Shown piece by piece: positions 10,680-19,191 of a stretch of DNA of 57,428 bases. Position numbers and translations under genes: made by a program. Position 1 is the stretch's first letter. Each line of letters starts with the position of its first letter. Under the pieces are notes generated by a model. That model made no database searches and was not told where the DNA came from. It saw only the letters and a list, made by a program, of their open reading frames with translations. This DNA comes from Cryobacterium sp. PH29-G1 (lineage in GTDB: Bacteria > Actinomycetota > Actinomycetes > Actinomycetales > Microbacteriaceae), in NCBI RefSeq assembly GCF_030063365.1, contig NZ_JASISY010000019.1:1-57428 (forward strand), given 5' to 3'.

Positions 10680-11366
10680 CTACAAGCCGAGCGCTCCCGA
10701 CCGGTTCCACAGGGTCGGCCACTCGTGTCCGAGGGAGCGCACCAGCCGCCGGAGCGTGGGCAGCGAGAGCCCCACCACGGTCGACGGATCGCCGACGATG
10801 CTCGAAATAAAGGGGGCGCCCAAGCTGTCGATGGTGAATGCTCCCGCAACGTACAGCGGCTCACCGGTCGCGATATAGGCATCCAGCTCGGCGTCGTCGA
10901 GGTCGTCGGCGAAGGTCACCTCGGCCACCGCAACCGCGCCGATCGCCCGGCCGGGCCGGCCGTTGATCACCTCGATCAGCCAGTGGCCCGAGTACAGCGT
11001 GCCGGTGCGCCCGCGCTGGCGCTCCCAACGTTCCCTGGCCGCGGCCGCGGTGTGCGGCTTGCCGTAGATCACGCCGTCGAGCACGAAGACCGAGTCGCCG
11101 CCGAGAACCAGGCCGTCGAGTGCGAGAGTGTCGAGAAGCGTTCTGTTTTGCGGTTCGGTCGGCGGCGCGGATGTTGCCGCTTCCGCTTTCGCGCGCGCCA
11201 ACAATTGCACGAGGGCTCTCGGTTGCAGGGCTGCACCGGCCGCCGCTTCGGTCTCTGCCACGACCCGGGCCTCATCGACATCGGGGTTGATCAGCACCGG
11301 TTCGATGCCCGCCGCGCGCAACAGGGCGAGCCGGGCGGGTGACGTGGAGGCCAAATAGAGGCGCAT
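10680..11366 (-). CDS. maf: Maf family nucleoside triphosphate pyrophosphatase
   Basis: A 228-residue house-cleaning pyrophosphatase that hydrolyses (non-canonical) NTPs to NMP and PPi. The N-terminal LASTSPARLALLRAAGI matches the family signature (S/T-S-P-R-R-x-x-L-L), and GGDSVFVLDG and GKP form the catalytic and metal site; the last Asp-rich part is TIDSLGAPFISSIVGDPSTVVGL. ATG 11366 has AAGGA four bases upstream; the open frame extending to 11534 is a shadow of the divergent methyltransferase region. In M. tuberculosis Maf (Rv3282) also sits between accE5 and accA3. Confidence 0.92.
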   Translation of the reverse strand: MRLYLASTSPARLALLRAAGIEPVLINPDVDEARVVAETEAAAGAALQPRALVQLLARAKAEAATSAPPTEPQNRTLLDTLALDGLVLGGDSVFVLDGVIYGKPHTAAAARERWERQRGRTGTLYSGHWLIEVINGRPGRAIGAVAVAEVTFADDLDDAELDAYIATGEPLYVAGAFTIDSLGAPFISSIVGDPSTVVGLSLPTLRRLVRSLGHEWPTLWNRSGALGL

Positions 11367-11470
11367 GGGGTCCTTCGTGTCGGTGAGCTGGTGCATCCAT
11401 TCAAGCAGGCGATCCGCGTCGAACCGCGTCAAACGGGGCAGCCGGTGAGGGGGTGTGGGATCATCAGTAG

Positions 11471-12799
11471 ATGAGCAACATGAGTCACCAGCCCGCGAAC
11501 CCCGCCCCGACACCCTCCGTGACACCGAGTGCAAATGTCGGCGATGAGCTGGAGCTGGACATCACCAACGTCGCCCACGGCGGAATTTTCATCGCCCGCC
11601 ACGAAGGCCGCGTCATTTTCGTCAGCGACACCCTTCCGGGGGAACGCGTGCGCGCCCGACTCACCGAGGCCAATCACAAGAGCTTCTGGCGGGCCGAGAC
11701 GGTTGCCGTCATCGATGCCGCCCCCGAACGGCAGCCGCACATCTGGAGCGCGGCATCCATTGATCGCGCGCCGGAAGACCGCGCCGGCGGGGCCGAGTTC
11801 GGTCACATCGAACTCGGCTTTCAGCGCGAGCTCAAGCGCCAGGTTCTCGCCGATGCGCTGCAGCGCATGGCCGGGCTGGAAACATCCGTTGTGGTCGAGC
11901 CGGTCGCGGTCAGCGCGAAATCCAGCCCCGGCGACGCGATGGACGGCACCGGATGGCGCACCCGGGTGAGCCTGCACGTGGCCGACGACGGAACCATCGG
12001 CCCCTACGCGGCACGCAGTCACCGGGTGATTCCGGTCGATGACCTGCCGCTCGCCGAGCACGAGCTCGAACTGCGCGCCCCGCTCGACACCCTCTTTCAC
12101 AACGCAGCCTCGGTTGATCTGGTCGCGCCGAGCAAGGGCGATGTGCAGGTGCTGGTGTCGGCCAAGGACGCCAACGGCAAGCCCAAGCGCGTGCCGCACG
12201 GCCTGATCCACGAGATCGTGGCCGATCGCGAGTTCGAACTGGACCGTTCCGGCTTCTGGCAGGTGCACTCGATGGCGGCCGACACGCTGTACCACGCCGT
12301 GCAGGGCATCATCGATCCCGAATCGTTCGACCCCCGCGCTTCCAACCTCGACCTGTACGGCGGAGTCGGCCTGCTCGCGGCGGCCGTCGGCGATAAATTC
12401 GGCCCGACCACCCGCATCACCACGGTGGAGAGCGACCCCGAAGCGGTTGCCTTCGCCGCCCGCAACCTCAAAGAATGGGCCGGCGCTACCGCCGAGGCCG
12501 ACCGCGTCGACCGTTTTCTGCAACGACTGCTGCGTGAAGCGGATGCTGCCGAGCTGGCCCGACTCGCCGCCGCCACCGTGGTGCTCGACCCGCCGCGTTC
12601 CGGTGCCGGCAAAGCCGTCGTCGACCAACTCGTCGCGCTGGCACCGGCACAAATCGTCTACGTGGCCTGCGACCCGGTTGCTCTGGCCCGCGACGTGTCG
12701 CTGTTCCAGAAGCAGGGGTACCGGTTGCGCACGCTGCGTGCCTTCGACCTGTTTCCCAATACTCATCACGTCGAATCCGTCGCACTGCTCTGCAAGTAG
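11471..12799 (+). CDS. TRAM-domain class I SAM-dependent RNA (uracil-C5) methyltransferase
   Basis: A 442-residue protein of the TrmA/RlmD (COG2265) family. Residues about 23-80 form an N-terminal TRAM RNA-binding domain. The Rossmann methyltransferase part has NLDLYGGVGLLA (SAM motif I), VVLDPPRSGAG (motif IV) and the nucleophile motif YVACDP with C400, followed by AFDLFPNTHHVESV, where His and Glu are conserved. It methylates uridine in tRNA or rRNA; the exact target cannot be told from sequence. The four-cysteine FeS cluster of RlmD is not seen. Six bases before ATG lies GATCAT, a possible weak -10 for a leaderless start. Confidence 0.9.
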   Translation: MSNMSHQPANPAPTPSVTPSANVGDELELDITNVAHGGIFIARHEGRVIFVSDTLPGERVRARLTEANHKSFWRAETVAVIDAAPERQPHIWSAASIDRAPEDRAGGAEFGHIELGFQRELKRQVLADALQRMAGLETSVVVEPVAVSAKSSPGDAMDGTGWRTRVSLHVADDGTIGPYAARSHRVIPVDDLPLAEHELELRAPLDTLFHNAASVDLVAPSKGDVQVLVSAKDANGKPKRVPHGLIHEIVADREFELDRSGFWQVHSMAADTLYHAVQGIIDPESFDPRASNLDLYGGVGLLAAAVGDKFGPTTRITTVESDPEAVAFAARNLKEWAGATAEADRVDRFLQRLLREADAAELARLAAATVVLDPPRSGAGKAVVDQLVALAPAQIVYVACDPVALARDVSLFQKQGYRLRTLRAFDLFPNTHHVESVALLCK

Positions 12800-12837
12800 C
12801 TATCGTTGAGACCAGACAACCTGAAGGCAGCCACACC

Positions 12838-13545
12838 GTGAGTGACGCAGCAACTGATCCCGCACCATCCGCCCCCGCCCAGGCACCCGTTCGCGTCGGC
12901 ATCGTCGACGACCACGAGTCGGTGCGATTGGGCCTGCAGGCCGCCTGCGAGAACGCCGGCTACGAAGTACTGTTCGCGGCGGCGACGGCGCAAGAGCTCG
13001 TTGACGGCCTCGCTGGTCGAAAATGTGACGTGATCGTGCTTGACCTCTCGCTCGGCGACGGCTCGCTCGTGACCGATAACGTGCACCTAGTGCAGACCAC
13101 CGGCTCTGCCGTGCTCGTGCACAGCATCGCCGACCGCGTCGCCTCGGTACGTGAGGCCCTCGCGGCCGGAGCGGCCGGAGTCATCCCGAAATCCTCGCCG
13201 ACCACCACGGTGATGGCCGCCGTCGCCTCGGTGGCCCGCGGTGACGTGCTCAACAACCTCGAGTGGGCTACGGCCATCGACGCCGACCGGGACTTCGCCA
13301 AGGCGCAGCTCGGCCGCCGTGAACGCGATGTGCTGCACCTCTACGCCTCAGGACTGCCGCTCAAAATGGTGGCCATGCAGCTCGGCATCGCGCATTCCAC
13401 CGCTCGCGAATACCTCGACCGCATTCGTGTGAAGTACGTCGAGGTCGGGCGCCCCGCCCCCACCAAGGTCGACCTGCTGCGTCGTGCCGTCGAAGACGGA
13501 ATCCTGCCCGGGCTCGACGCCACCGAAGCTGACCGCGGTGTCTAA
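12838..13545 (+). CDS. NarL/LuxR-family response regulator
   Basis: A 235-residue two-component regulator. The receiver domain (about 18-135) has the acid pair D24/D25, phospho-acceptor D69 in IVLDLSLGDG and K118 in VIPKSS. A LuxR-type helix-turn-helix (about 160-215) includes LGRRERDVLHLYASGLPLKMVAMQL and ends in a recognition helix HSTAREYLDRIRVKY. GTG 12838 has GAAGG ten bases upstream. The kinase gene begins within or just after this gene, giving one operon with two membrane kinases. No counterpart is expected at this position in the M. tuberculosis arrangement, so the module looks inserted. Target genes are unknown. Confidence 0.92.
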   Translation: MSDAATDPAPSAPAQAPVRVGIVDDHESVRLGLQAACENAGYEVLFAAATAQELVDGLAGRKCDVIVLDLSLGDGSLVTDNVHLVQTTGSAVLVHSIADRVASVREALAAGAAGVIPKSSPTTTVMAAVASVARGDVLNNLEWATAIDADRDFAKAQLGRRERDVLHLYASGLPLKMVAMQLGIAHSTAREYLDRIRVKYVEVGRPAPTKVDLLRRAVEDGILPGLDATEADRGV

Positions 13546-13588
13546 ACGGGCCGCCCATCGGGGCGACCATAGTGGCACGGGCACGTTG

Positions 13589-14869
13589 ATGTCAGCGCCA
13601 ACGCAGCCGCTCGGCGACGCCGACCCGCAAGCGTTTGCCGAGGACGGAATGTTCGGCCGCGCCCGGCAGCCGCGCAACCCGATCAGCCACGCGCAGATCG
13701 AAGTCGTGCTGTCCCGGTCGGTAGCGGGGATCGGCCTGGTCTTCGCCGCGCAAACCCTGCCGCTTATGCTCGAGCAGCTGACGGTGCGCAAAACCGAAGA
13801 GAGCCTTCTCATGGCGGGACTGCTCGGATTGTCCATTCTGGTGTTCGTCGTGGCGACGATCATTCAGCGCGGCATTCGCGCCACCGCTCTGGCGGTGTCC
13901 GGCCTCTACCTGATCGCGCTCGTTATCTGGCCGGTGCTCATGGTCGACCCCACCGCGGTGCTCGACGGCAAGCCGTGGCTCTGGTACATCTGCACCGTCG
14001 CTACCTCGTGTGCGGCGATCGCCCTTCCGCTGTTCTGGGCCGCCGCGTACACCGTCGTCGCCCCCGTCGTTTATGGCCTGCTGCGGATACTGCCCTCCGG
14101 CGGTAATGCCGAGCCCCTGCTCGCCCTGCTCGACGTGTGTTACGCCGTGCTGCTCGGCGGCGTCGTGCTCATCATCATCTATGTACTCCGGGCGGCCACG
14201 ACGAAGGTTGATATCGCCCAGTCCAACGCTCTTTCGAAGTATTCCGTGGCGGTGCGCCATCACGCCACCGAAGTGGAGCGGGTCGAAGTCGACTCCATCG
14301 TGCACGACAGTGTGCTCGCAACCCTGCTGTCGGCAGCGGGGGTGCACAACGCCAAGAGTGCCGAACTGGCCGCGACGATGGCTCGCAGCGCGGTCATCCG
14401 CTTGCAGGAAGCGAGTGCGGAACGCGGTCTCAACGACGCCTCGGTTGCGGTGGGCACGCTGGTGGAGCGCCTGCGCGCGGCGGCGTTCGAAACGGGCGTG
14501 TTCACCATCACCGAGCATTGCGTCGCCGGGCTGAGCATTCCGGAGCCGGCGGCCGAAGCGCTGTACTGGGCCAGCGTGCAGGCCATGGTCAACAGCGTGC
14601 AACACGCCGGCCCCGCGCAATCGCGTCGGCTCACGGTGGGCGGCAACGATCAGAGCGGATGCACGATCGAAATCAGCGACACCGGCTGCGGCTTCGACGC
14701 GAGCGTCGCCAGCGCCCGGCTGGGGCTGCGGGTGTCCATCCACGACCGTATGGCCAGCGTCGGTGGCATCGCCGTACTGCGGACCAGCCCCGGGCAGGGG
14801 ACGACCATCACTCTTGACTGGCCGCAGCCGGGTGCGCGCGCCGGCATTGATCCGGTGGTCGAGGCATGA
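13589..14869 (+). CDS. Membrane sensor histidine kinase, NarL-partner type
   Basis: A 426-residue protein. The N-terminal half has about five membrane segments (residues about 35-60, 70-90, 95-120, 130-165, 180-200). A short dimerisation helix follows with VDSIVHDSVLATLLSA, where H239 is the likely phosphorylated residue, then a HATPase domain with N-box QAMVNSVQHAG, G1 ISDTGCGFD and G2 LGLRVSIHDR. It presumably phosphorylates the response regulator encoded just upstream. Start ATG 13589 is assumed; GTG 13538, overlapping the regulator stop, would add 17 residues. The stop overlaps the next ATG (ATGA). The signal sensed is unknown; there is no extracytoplasmic domain of note. Confidence 0.88.
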   Translation: MSAPTQPLGDADPQAFAEDGMFGRARQPRNPISHAQIEVVLSRSVAGIGLVFAAQTLPLMLEQLTVRKTEESLLMAGLLGLSILVFVVATIIQRGIRATALAVSGLYLIALVIWPVLMVDPTAVLDGKPWLWYICTVATSCAAIALPLFWAAAYTVVAPVVYGLLRILPSGGNAEPLLALLDVCYAVLLGGVVLIIIYVLRAATTKVDIAQSNALSKYSVAVRHHATEVERVEVDSIVHDSVLATLLSAAGVHNAKSAELAATMARSAVIRLQEASAERGLNDASVAVGTLVERLRAAAFETGVFTITEHCVAGLSIPEPAAEALYWASVQAMVNSVQHAGPAQSRRLTVGGNDQSGCTIEISDTGCGFDASVASARLGLRVSIHDRMASVGGIAVLRTSPGQGTTITLDWPQPGARAGIDPVVEA

Positions 14870-15909
14870 TCTCCGGCGCCGTCATTGTGCCGCGCACGGT
14901 CACACTCATCGTGGCGGCCCTGTTCTCGGGCTATCACGTCGTGCTCGGCCTGTATTCACTCAACCAAACGGATTCATCGGTGCCGATTCTGGTGGCGATG
15001 GCACTCTACGTTGTGGCGACGGTTGCCAGTCTCTGGCCGTACAGTCCTCTGCGCATGTCGCTGCCGTTGGCCCTGTTCAACGTGGCCGTGTGCGTCGCGA
15101 TTCCGTTGATCGTGGGCAGCCAGCTCGACGGCTCGCTCGACACCCTCGGCTACGCGACCTGGTATGTGGCCGCCGTCGGCACTCTGATGACGATCACGGC
15201 TACCCGCAAACGCCCACAGCTGGCATTGCTCGGGGTCGGCGCTCTCGTCGTGCACACCGTCGTGTGGGCCGGCGTTGGCGAGCTCGGGCACATGGGTGTC
15301 ATCGGCAGCGTCGTCTGGGTGGTGGCGGCCGCGCTGCTGTCCCGCGCGCTGGTGAAGGCCAGTCGGGATGCCCGCCAGTATGCGCGGGCCGAGCGGGAGG
15401 CGAGCGGATGGCATGCCGCCCAGGAGGCGCACCTGTACGAGCGCCAGGTGCGGCTGACCCAGACCATGCGCCTGGCCATGCCGATGCTGCGACGCATCAT
15501 CGAGACCGACGGTCAGCTCAGCGACGCCGAACGCCAGGAGTGCCGGCTGCTGGAGGCCGCCATTCGGGATGAGATTCGTGGGCGCCGGCTGCTCAATTAC
15601 GGGGTGCGCGAGCAGGTCATGGCCGCCCGGCGACGCGGAGCCAGCGTCACCCTGCTCGACGAGGGCGGGATCGACGATCTCACGCCCGCCGACCTGGAGA
15701 TCGTGCTCAACACGCTTGCGACCGCCCTCGGCGGCACGACCGCTGACAAGATCATCATCCGGACATCGGCGGACAGCGCGACGATCGCGGTGACCGTGGT
15801 GGGTCTAAGCAGCCCTGACCCGGCCGTGAGCGCCCTCGGACCGGATTCCTCGGACGAAGAGGTCGACCTGTGGATTGAGATCCCCCGGCAGGTCGCTGCG
15901 GCCGTCTGA
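14866..15909 (+). CDS. Membrane protein, degenerate kinase-like partner
   Basis: A 347-residue protein translationally coupled to the histidine kinase. It has about five predicted membrane segments in residues 5-165, laid out like those of the kinase, then a helical stretch (about 165-240, rich in Arg/Glu/Gln) and a C-terminal part. The region where a HATPase N-box would lie reads LEIVLNTLATALGG and lacks the usual Asn-x-x-x-His; no G1 (DxGxG) or G2 box is seen. The likely phospho-His motif is also absent. It therefore looks like a catalytically dead kinase paralogue that may tune or assemble with the active one. No closer family was recognised. Confidence 0.75.
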   Translation: MISGAVIVPRTVTLIVAALFSGYHVVLGLYSLNQTDSSVPILVAMALYVVATVASLWPYSPLRMSLPLALFNVAVCVAIPLIVGSQLDGSLDTLGYATWYVAAVGTLMTITATRKRPQLALLGVGALVVHTVVWAGVGELGHMGVIGSVVWVVAAALLSRALVKASRDARQYARAEREASGWHAAQEAHLYERQVRLTQTMRLAMPMLRRIIETDGQLSDAERQECRLLEAAIRDEIRGRRLLNYGVREQVMAARRRGASVTLLDEGGIDDLTPADLEIVLNTLATALGGTTADKIIIRTSADSATIAVTVVGLSSPDPAVSALGPDSSDEEVDLWIEIPRQVAAAV

Positions 15910-15954
15910 GCCGGAGCAGGGCGTGCCGGAGCAGGAGTGCCGGGCACACGCGAA

Positions 15955-15980
15955 AGGGGACCAGCCGAAGCTGATCCCCT
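15955..15980. terminator. Hairpin with 11-bp stem
   Basis: AGGGGACCAGC (15955-15965), loop CGAA, then GCTGATCCCCT (15970-15980). On the minus strand the loop reads TTCG, a stable tetraloop, and the single mismatch becomes a G-U pair; TTTCG follows. It probably ends transcription of the kinase module, or of accE readthrough from the other side. Confidence 0.6.
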
Positions 15981-15991
15981 AACGACTATTC

Positions 15992-16026
15992 GAGAAAGGA
16001 CGGCAACCCGAATGCCATCCGTTCTC
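15992..16026. terminator. Second hairpin with 14-bp imperfect stem
   Basis: GAGAAAGGACGGCA (15992-16005) pairs with TGCCATCCGTTCTC (16013-16026) with two mismatches. It starts 11 bases after the first hairpin. Together they may form a bidirectional terminator; no clear U-tract follows. Confidence 0.5.
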
Positions 16027-16190
16027 GCCCCCAACGCGTTCACTCGCTTACCCTAGTCAGCGAACGGTTGGTGGTGAAACTCCAGGAGCATCACCGAGCA
16101 CCTTCAGTCTGCACTACCGCCGCATCGCGCACAGTCGGCATTTGAGGGGACAGACGGACCGGTAGTTGCGCCACATTCGCGTGGCGGCCC

Positions 16191-16270
16191 CAGTTTCCGG
16201 GCCCGGGCCCGGGCCCGGAAACTGGGCCCATGATCTATCCTGGGCCCGCTTTCCGGGCCCGGGCCCGGGC
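16191..16270. repeat. GGGCCC palindromic repeat, family A, copy 4
   Basis: It starts with a perfect 34-bp palindrome (CAGTTTCCGGGCCCGGG and its complement, 16191-16224), then TGGGCCCATGATCTATCCTGGGCCC, where the core octamer GATCTATC is the inverse of GATAGATC in the other copies. A second TTTCC-(GGGCCC)n run ends at 16270. It lies 20 bases past the accE stop. Confidence 0.85.
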
Positions 16271-16290
16271 AGAAAAAAGGCGGGCGGGGA

Positions 16291-16524
16291 CTAGCCGGTG
16301 AAGCCGCGCCAGTGGCCGGCGCCGGGGTAAACCGGCCGCCGAATGGCTCGCTGGTTCTGCTGCCAGGCACTCTGCTGGTGTTCGGGCGCGGCCCGACGCT
16401 CGTCGGATTCCTCCCGCAACAGACCACGGATGACGGCGGTCACCGCCGACACCTCGGTATCACTGACGTGGGTGGTCACGAACACCAGCTCCGACGGATC
16501 GAACTCTGAGGGCTTGGATGGCAT
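16291..16524 (-). CDS. accE: Acyl-CoA carboxylase epsilon subunit
   Basis: A 77-residue protein of the actinobacterial AccE family, small subunits that bind the beta subunit and stabilise the alpha-beta complex. It shows the expected short helix SAVTAVIRGLLREE in the middle and a C-terminal WxxNQRAIRRPVYPGAGHWRGF with the typical R-P...G-W pattern. ATG overlaps the last base of the accD stop (TAATG), so the two are coupled. Position directly after accD, as in M. tuberculosis accE5 (Rv3281), supports the call. Confidence 0.88.
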   Translation of the reverse strand: MPSKPSEFDPSELVFVTTHVSDTEVSAVTAVIRGLLREESDERRAAPEHQQSAWQQNQRAIRRPVYPGAGHWRGFTG

Positions 16525-18128
16525 TAGAGGGGAATGTTTCCGTGCTTCTTGGCGGGCAGGGTCGCCCGTTTGGTGCGCAGAGCCCGCAGCGCCTTGACCA
16601 CCGATACCCGGGTGGCGGCCGGTTCAATAATGCCGTCGAGCTCGCCGCGTTCGGCGGCGAGGAACGGGCTGGCCACGTTGTAGGTGTATTCGTTGGCGAG
16701 GCGCGTGCGCACCGCTGCAACGTCTTCGCCGGCCTGCTCGGCCGCCTTGATCTCGGCCCGATACAGAATGTTCACGGCACCCTGACCGCCCATCACGGCG
16801 ATCTCCGCGGTCGGCCAGGCCAGGTTGATGTCGGCGCCGAGCTGCTTGGAACCCATCACGATGTACGCGCCGCCGTAAGCCTTGCGCAGAATCACCGTGA
16901 CGAGCGGCACGGTGGCCTCCGCGTAGGCATAGAGCAGCTTCGCGCCACGACGAATGATGCCGGTCCATTCCTGGTCGGTTCCGGGCAGAAAGCCGGGCAC
17001 GTCCACGAGGGTGAGAATCGGAATGGAGAACGCGTCGCAGAACCGCACGAAGCGGGAGGCCTTTTCACCGGCCTCGATGTTGAGTGTGCCGGCCATGGCG
17101 TTGGGCTGGTTGGCGACGATACCGATCGAGCGACCCTCGACCCGGGCGAACCCGACGACGATGTTCGGTGCGTACAACGGCTGCGTCTCAAGAAAGTCGC
17201 CGTGGTCGACGATGTGCTCGATGACAGTCTTCACATCGTAGGGCTGGTTGGGCGAGTCGGGGATGATCGTGTTCAGCCCGCGGTCGGCATCCGTTGTCTC
17301 AAGCTCCACCTCGCTGTCGAACACGGGCAACTCGGACAGGTTGTTGTCGGGCAGGTAGCTGAGCAGGGCGCGGGCGAAGTCCAGCGCGTCGGGCTCATCG
17401 CTCGCGAGGTAGTGCGACACGCCCGACACCTTGTTGTGGGTGAGGGCGCCGCCGAGCTCTTCCATGCCCACGTCTTCACCGGTGACGGTCTTGATCACGT
17501 CGGGGCCGGTGACGAACATCTGGCTGGTTTTGTCGACCATGATCACAAAGTCGGTCAGGGCGGGGGAGTACACCGCGCCACCGGCGGCGGGACCGCAAAT
17601 GATGGAGATCTGCGGGATGACGCCCGATGCGGCCGTGTTGCGGCGAAAGATCTCGCCGTATTTGCCGAGGGCCACGACGCCCTCCTGAATGCGCGCTCCG
17701 CCGGAGTCGAGGATACCGATGATCGGCACACCGGTTTTCAGGGCCAGGTCCATCACCTTGATGATCTTCTCGCCGGCGACCTCACCGAGCGAACCGCCGA
17801 AAATGGTGAAGTCCTGCGAGTACACGGCTACCTGGCGACCGTGAATGGTGCCGGTGCCGGTGACGACCGCGTCGCCGTATGGCCGCTTCTTTTCCATGCC
17901 GAACGCCACCGTGCGGTGCCGCACGAACTCGTCGAGCTCCACAAAGGAACCCTGGTCGAGCAACAGATCGATGCGCTCGCGGGCGGTCATCTTGCCCTTG
18001 GCGTGCTGCTTTTCAATGGCGGTGGCCCCGCTGGCGGTCACGGCTTCGTGGTAGCGCAGCTTGAGGTCGGCGAGTTTTCCCGCCGTCGTATACAGGTCTG
18101 GTGCCGCGGCGGGCGTCTTGTCAATCAC
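16524..18128 (-). CDS. accD: Acyl-CoA carboxylase beta subunit (carboxyltransferase)
   Basis: A 534-residue carboxyltransferase that moves CO2 from biotin to acyl-CoA. The N-terminal crotonase-like half contains [29 protein letters not shown] and [13 protein letters not shown]; the C-terminal half has [12 protein letters not shown] and [14 protein letters not shown]. The residue after GGAY is Ile; in the Streptomyces family this site (Asp in PccB) influences acetyl versus propionyl preference, so Ile hints at acetyl-CoA or a broader range (inference). GTG 18128 is preceded at six bases by TAGAGT, predicting a leaderless transcript. It is the partner of AccA (8828) and AccE. Confidence 0.95.
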   Translation of the reverse strand: MIDKTPAAAPDLYTTAGKLADLKLRYHEAVTASGATAIEKQHAKGKMTARERIDLLLDQGSFVELDEFVRHRTVAFGMEKKRPYGDAVVTGTGTIHGRQVAVYSQDFTIFGGSLGEVAGEKIIKVMDLALKTGVPIIGILDSGGARIQEGVVALGKYGEIFRRNTAASGVIPQISIICGPAAGGAVYSPALTDFVIMVDKTSQMFVTGPDVIKTVTGEDVGMEELGGALTHNKVSGVSHYLASDEPDALDFARALLSYLPDNNLSELPVFDSEVELETTDADRGLNTIIPDSPNQPYDVKTVIEHIVDHGDFLETQPLYAPNIVVGFARVEGRSIGIVANQPNAMAGTLNIEAGEKASRFVRFCDAFSIPILTLVDVPGFLPGTDQEWTGIIRRGAKLLYAYAEATVPLVTVILRKAYGGAYIVMGSKQLGADINLAWPTAEIAVMGGQGAVNILYRAEIKAAEQAGEDVAAVRTRLANEYTYNVASPFLAAERGELDGIIEPAATRVSVVKALRALRTKRATLPAKKHGNIPL

Positions 18129-18140
18129 CGTTTCACTCTA
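18129..18140 (-). promoter_or_regulatory. Putative -10 box, leaderless start of accD
   Basis: On the minus strand TAGAGT (18140-18135) is followed by GAAACG and the GTG start codon, the same hexamer and spacing as at punA. No Shine-Dalgarno is evident. Confidence 0.5.
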
Positions 18141-18245
18141 CCGGCACGCCCCGGCAGGGCCCCGTTGACGATGGTGAACAACTTTGCGCCGCAATACTGG
18201 TCGTTTCCCCTCTGCCCACCCCGCTCGGCTCCACCCTCCGGGGCG

Positions 18246-18319
18246 TAACTCCTGCAATCTGGCCAAAATCCGCTCAAATACGTGTTTTGCGGCCAAATTC
18301 GGGAGAATTGCAGGAGTTA
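18246..18319. repeat. Palindromic element with 13-bp perfect ends upstream of birA
   Basis: TAACTCCTGCAAT (18246-18258) and its perfect complement ATTGCAGGAGTTA (18307-18319) flank 48 bases. Within these, CCAAAATCCGC and GCGGCCAAATT also pair imperfectly. It ends 21 bases before the birA start. It could be a small mobile-type repeat or an operator or leader of birA; the sequence alone does not decide. Confidence 0.65.
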
Positions 18320-18340
18320 TGCACACGAAAGGGTAGCCAG

Positions 18341-19183
18341 ATGGAGTTTTCGCTCAGCCGCACCGAGGTGAACCGGTTCGAGTACCGTTCCGAGGCCACC
18401 TCCACCAACGACGTGCTCAAAGAACATGCCACAACGGATGCCGCCGCCTGGCCCGACCTCTCGGTGGTCGTCACCGACAACCAGACCCAGGGGCGTGGCC
18501 GGCTCGGCCGCGTCTGGCTGGCCCCGACCGGCAAGGCCCTGGCCGTCTCCGTGCTCGTGCGTCCGCGCACCGCCGCCGGGGACTCGATACCGCCCAACCA
18601 GCTCGGCTGGTTTCCCCTGCTGGCCGGTGCCGCCATGACCCGCGCTGTGCGCGCCGTGGTCGAGGCCAGCATGGCGCCCGTTGAAGGAGTAAAAGAAGCC
18701 GAGGATCCCCGCCACGAGGTCACCCTCAAATGGCCCAACGACGTACTCATCGACGGATACAAGGTGTGCGGCATCCTGTGCGAGCTGCTGCCTGACGCCT
18801 CCGGCATCATCATCGGCGCCGGACTCAACCTCTCGCTCGACGAGCATGACCTGCCCACCCTCACCTCCACCTCGTTGCTGCTGGTCACCCGCACGGCGCC
18901 CGACCCCGACGCGGTGCTTGCCGCCTACCTGCACGAACTCATCAGGCTGTACCGGGCGTTCGTGGGCGCCAACGGCGACGCGCTGCGCAGTGGTTTGCAC
19001 GCCGAAGTCTCAGCGTTGTGCGGCACCCTCGGTGCCGACGTGCGGGTAGAACTGCCCGGCGGCACCGACCTGATCGGCACCGGCACGAGCATCGACGCCG
19101 AGGGTCGATTGAACGTGGTCAACCAGGCCGATGGCGAAGAGCGGTCTGTCGCCGCCGGTGATGTCACCCACCTGAGGTATTAA
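18341..19183 (+). CDS. birA: Biotin--[acetyl-CoA-carboxylase] ligase
   Basis: A 280-residue ligase that makes biotinyl-AMP and attaches biotin to the BCCP lysine of AccA. Catalytic-loop motif GRGRLGRVW (about residues 50-58), KWPNDVLIDGYKVCGILCE (biotin/ATP site) and a C-terminal SH3-like domain are visible. There is no N-terminal helix-turn-helix, so it is the monofunctional, non-repressor class. ATG 18341 has GAAAGGG nine bases upstream; the long frame from 18101 is rejected because it crosses the upstream palindrome. It is divergent from accD, as in M. tuberculosis (birA Rv3279c beside accD5). Confidence 0.95.
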   Translation: MEFSLSRTEVNRFEYRSEATSTNDVLKEHATTDAAAWPDLSVVVTDNQTQGRGRLGRVWLAPTGKALAVSVLVRPRTAAGDSIPPNQLGWFPLLAGAAMTRAVRAVVEASMAPVEGVKEAEDPRHEVTLKWPNDVLIDGYKVCGILCELLPDASGIIIGAGLNLSLDEHDLPTLTSTSLLLVTRTAPDPDAVLAAYLHELIRLYRAFVGANGDALRSGLHAEVSALCGTLGADVRVELPGGTDLIGTGTSIDAEGRLNVVNQADGEERSVAAGDVTHLRY

Positions 19184-19191
19184 TAGAGGTA

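Larger units (their letters stand above)
15910..16190. other. Intergenic between kinase module and accE
   Basis: No gene is recognised here. It holds two adjacent hairpins (15955-15980 and 15992-16026) and then about 165 bases of unremarkable sequence before repeat family A copy 4. Confidence 0.5.

Noticed and set aside
16191..16290. Intrinsic terminator of accE formed by repeat copy 4
   Set aside because: The T-run on the minus strand precedes the GGGCCC hairpin instead of following it, so it does not have the standard layout; kept as a repeat only.
16518..18248. 576-codon + strand ORF opposite accD
   Set aside because: Same type of shadow; all conserved motifs are on the minus strand.
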